The notes beneath the pieces were generated by a model. That model made no database searches. It was not told the origin of the DNA and worked only from the letters and a program-made list of their open reading frames with translations. From NCBI GenBank assembly GCA_946481735.1, contig CAMLOU010000185.1, positions 1-6,532 of the forward strand: DNA of 6,532 nucleotides, in the 5' to 3' direction. Below, one piece after another: positions 4,770 to 6,532 of this stretch. Position 1 is the first letter of the stretch; the number at the start of each line of letters is the position of its first letter. The DNA comes from an uncultured Cellvibrio sp. (GTDB lineage: Bacteria > Pseudomonadota > Gammaproteobacteria > Pseudomonadales > Cellvibrionaceae). The position numbers were made by a program, and so were the translations under genes.

Positions 4770-6488
4770 ATGGAACATTTGCAGTCGGCGTTGCAGATTC
4801 GGTTTGCGCAGCGCAGTGAGGCGGGACGCAAACCGGAGAATCAGGATACGGTAGGCGCACGCCTGCCGGACGGCGCCGCACTGACCAGCAAAGGCATCGC
4901 CATCGCAATTGCCGATGGCGTCAGCAGCAGTGAAGCGGCGCGCGAGGCAAGCCAGACGGCCATCACCGGTTTTCTCACTGACTATTACGCCACACCGGAC
5001 ACCTGGCGCACGCAGCAATCGGCGGTGCGCGTGATTCAATCGCTCAACAGCAGCTTGTGGGGCCGCAGCCAGAACAGCGTGTATGGCGAAGGTTATCTCA
5101 GTACCTTCTCGGCGCTGATTCTCAAAGGCGACAGCGGTTTTATTTTTCATGTGGGTGACACGCGCGTGTATCGCCTGCGCGATGGTTCGCTCGAACCACT
5201 CACCCGCGACCACACCCAACGCATTGATCGCACCACCAATTATTTAAGCCGCGCGCTGGGCGCTGATCCGTCATTGGAGATTGATATGCACACCGTGGAG
5301 TTGCAGGTGGGCGATCTGTTTATCCTGACCTGCGACGGCATCCACGAGGCGATTCCCACCAACGAATTTTCCGCGTTGATTCAGCAACACCGCGATGACC
5401 TTGAGCACTTGTGCAGCGCGGCTATCGCGGCAGCCTTGCAACACAACAGCGATGACAATCTCAGCATTCAGGTGGCGTGCATCGAGCAACTGGGCAGCGC
5501 CAGCCAGACGGATGCGATGCAGGTGTTGTCGCGCTTGCCGTTTCCGCCCTTGTTATCACCCGGCCAGCAACTCGATGGGCTGACGGTGAAAAAAATCCTG
5601 CACGAATCCAATCGCAGTCAGGTGTATCTGGTCAGCGATGAAAAAAATCAGTTGCTGGTGATGAAGACGCCTTCGGTAATTTTTCAGGATGACCCGGCGT
5701 ACATCGAACGCTTTGCCCTGGAATCCTGGATTGGTGCGCGCATTCAAAGTCCGCACGTCGCACGCGTGGTGACACCGCCAGCGGCGCGCTCCTGTTTGTA
5801 TTACCTCACCGAATATATTCCCGGCCCGACGCTCACTCAATTACTGAAAGAACGCGGCACCCTGGCAATCAGTGATGCGGTGGAATTAACCGAACATCTT
5901 GCACGCGGTATTCGCGCGTTTCATCGCAAGGAAACCCTGCATCAGGATTTAAAACCGGACAACATCGTCATCAGCAGCAAGGGCGCGATGATTGTGGATT
6001 TCGGTTCCTGTTGGGTGGCGGGCATCCAGGAGATGGGCGCGCCGTTTCTGCGCGACAAGATTCTCGGCACCCTCGATTATTCCGCACCGGAATACCGCTA
6101 CGGCGGCAAGGTCGGGCCGCGTTCGGATCAGTTTTCGCTGGCGGTATTGCTGTATGAAATGCTCACCGGAAAGTTGCCCTACGGCAACCAGTACAGCAAG
6201 GCGATGGACCTGAAAAGTTTTCAGCGCCTGACTTATACCTCCGCCATGCAATACAACCCGCTAGTGCCCAACTGGCTGGACCAGGCGCTGGAAAAAGCGC
6301 TGGATATCCATCCCAACGGTCGTTATGAGGCGCTGTCCGAATGGTTGCAGGATATCAAGCGACCTAACCCCGCCTGGCTTACGGCCAAGCAAAAGCCGCT
6401 GATGGAGCGGCACCCTGAACGGGTGTGGAAGTGGATTGCGTTAGTGGGGTGGGGTTTGGCTTTGGTGATGGTTTATTTCTATTTTTAA
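4770..6488 (+). CDS. Bifunctional PP2C phosphatase / Ser-Thr protein kinase, tail-anchored
   Basis: This 572-residue protein fuses two opposing enzymes. Residues about 9-240 are a PP2C (PPM) phosphatase. Its metal-binding acidic residues are visible: D26 in ENQD, D49 in IADGV, D189 in LTCDG and D229 in SDDN, with HVGD at 127-130. Residues about 270-525 are a Hanks-type kinase: K299 in VMK, E318 of helix C, HQDLKPDN at 391-398 with catalytic D393 and K395, DFG at 410-412 and APE at 439-441. The glycine-rich loop is replaced by HESNRSQVYL (278-287), and the usual Arg of HRD is Gln392, a non-RD kinase. A membrane helix (about 551-571) ends the chain, so both enzymes should face the cytoplasm. 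The gene follows the transporter by 7 bp without a clear ribosome binding site, suggesting translational coupling. P. aeruginosa PA1782 has the same fusion beside nasA. A role in tuning nitrate uptake or reduction is inferred; the substrate is unknown. Confidence 0.92.
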   Translation: MEHLQSALQIRFAQRSEAGRKPENQDTVGARLPDGAALTSKGIAIAIADGVSSSEAAREASQTAITGFLTDYYATPDTWRTQQSAVRVIQSLNSSLWGRSQNSVYGEGYLSTFSALILKGDSGFIFHVGDTRVYRLRDGSLEPLTRDHTQRIDRTTNYLSRALGADPSLEIDMHTVELQVGDLFILTCDGIHEAIPTNEFSALIQQHRDDLEHLCSAAIAAALQHNSDDNLSIQVACIEQLGSASQTDAMQVLSRLPFPPLLSPGQQLDGLTVKKILHESNRSQVYLVSDEKNQLLVMKTPSVIFQDDPAYIERFALESWIGARIQSPHVARVVTPPAARSCLYYLTEYIPGPTLTQLLKERGTLAISDAVELTEHLARGIRAFHRKETLHQDLKPDNIVISSKGAMIVDFGSCWVAGIQEMGAPFLRDKILGTLDYSAPEYRYGGKVGPRSDQFSLAVLLYEMLTGKLPYGNQYSKAMDLKSFQRLTYTSAMQYNPLVPNWLDQALEKALDIHPNGRYEALSEWLQDIKRPNPAWLTAKQKPLMERHPERVWKWIALVGWGLALVMVYFYF

Positions 6489-6494
6489 CGGTGG

Positions 6495-6531
6495 TGTCGG
6501 ATTACGGCGCTGCGCGCCTAATGCGACCTAC
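6495..6531. repeat. REP-like unit after the kinase gene (cut by window end)
   Basis: Beginning 6 bp after the kinase stop codon, TGTCGGATTACG opens a unit ending in CGACCTAC, in the same orientation as the unit at 2914-2945. The outer parts match those units closely, but the core is longer and different (GCGCTGCGC instead of CTTGCG) and the right stem has TAATGCGAC instead of TAATCCGAC. It is a variant of the same family. Its position directly after the operon's visible end suggests a 3'-end element. An inverted partner may follow beyond the window. Confidence 0.75.
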
Positions 6532-6532
6532 G

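Noticed and set aside
4665..5219. Reverse-strand 184-codon frame
   Set aside because: It is antisense to the narK end and the PP2C domain, both strongly supported; its sequence shows no family motif.

Overview
The window looks like chromosomal DNA of a gammaproteobacterium, probably in or near the Pseudomonadales/Cellvibrionales (Cellvibrio-like). This rests on gene content: a NarK-type nitrate transporter followed directly by a PP2C-phosphatase/Ser-Thr-kinase fusion. That pairing is known from the nitrate-assimilation locus of Pseudomonas aeruginosa (PA1783 nasA / PA1782, upstream of nirBD and the assimilatory nitrate reductase). The GC content is moderate and REP-like hairpins sit at gene ends. 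The genus is inferred; no rRNA or marker gene is present.

Layout. (1) 13-546, minus strand: a very acidic 177-residue soluble protein of unknown function with a strong AGGAGG ribosome binding site. (2) 547-869: a divergent intergenic region with a plausible promoter for the minus-strand gene and, on the asmA side, a cluster of TGTCAT repeats in partly 11-bp phase that resembles a Pho box. (3) 870-2861: an AsmA-family inner-membrane-anchored periplasmic protein, closest in its C-terminal layout to the YhjG type. (4) 2862-3286: a 425-bp intergenic region. It starts with a perfect 32-bp inverted pair of REP-like units whose first unit supplies the asmA stop codon, followed by a second, degenerate hairpin repeat. 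Then comes what looks like a complete sigma-54 control region: a possible NtrC half-site, an exact-consensus IHF site, a -24/-12 promoter, and a roughly 124-nt structured leader. (5) 3287-4762: a NarK/NasA nitrate or nitrite transporter predicted to have 14 rather than 12 membrane helices. (6) 4770-6488: a phosphatase-kinase fusion with a C-terminal membrane anchor, 7 bp downstream of the transporter. (7) 6489-6532: a third REP-like unit, cut by the window edge.

How the parts fit. The transporter and phosphatase-kinase genes form an operon that appears to be switched on by sigma-54 and probably NtrC under nitrogen limitation. The kinase-phosphatase is membrane-tethered beside a nitrate transporter and could adjust transporter or reductase activity, but its substrate cannot be read from the sequence. 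The transporter leader holds a long stem-loop whose apical loop is complementary to the transporter start region, plus an 18-codon upstream ORF. This suggests a further post-transcriptional control layer and is the least explained part of the window. The acidic protein and AsmA genes have no evident link to nitrate.
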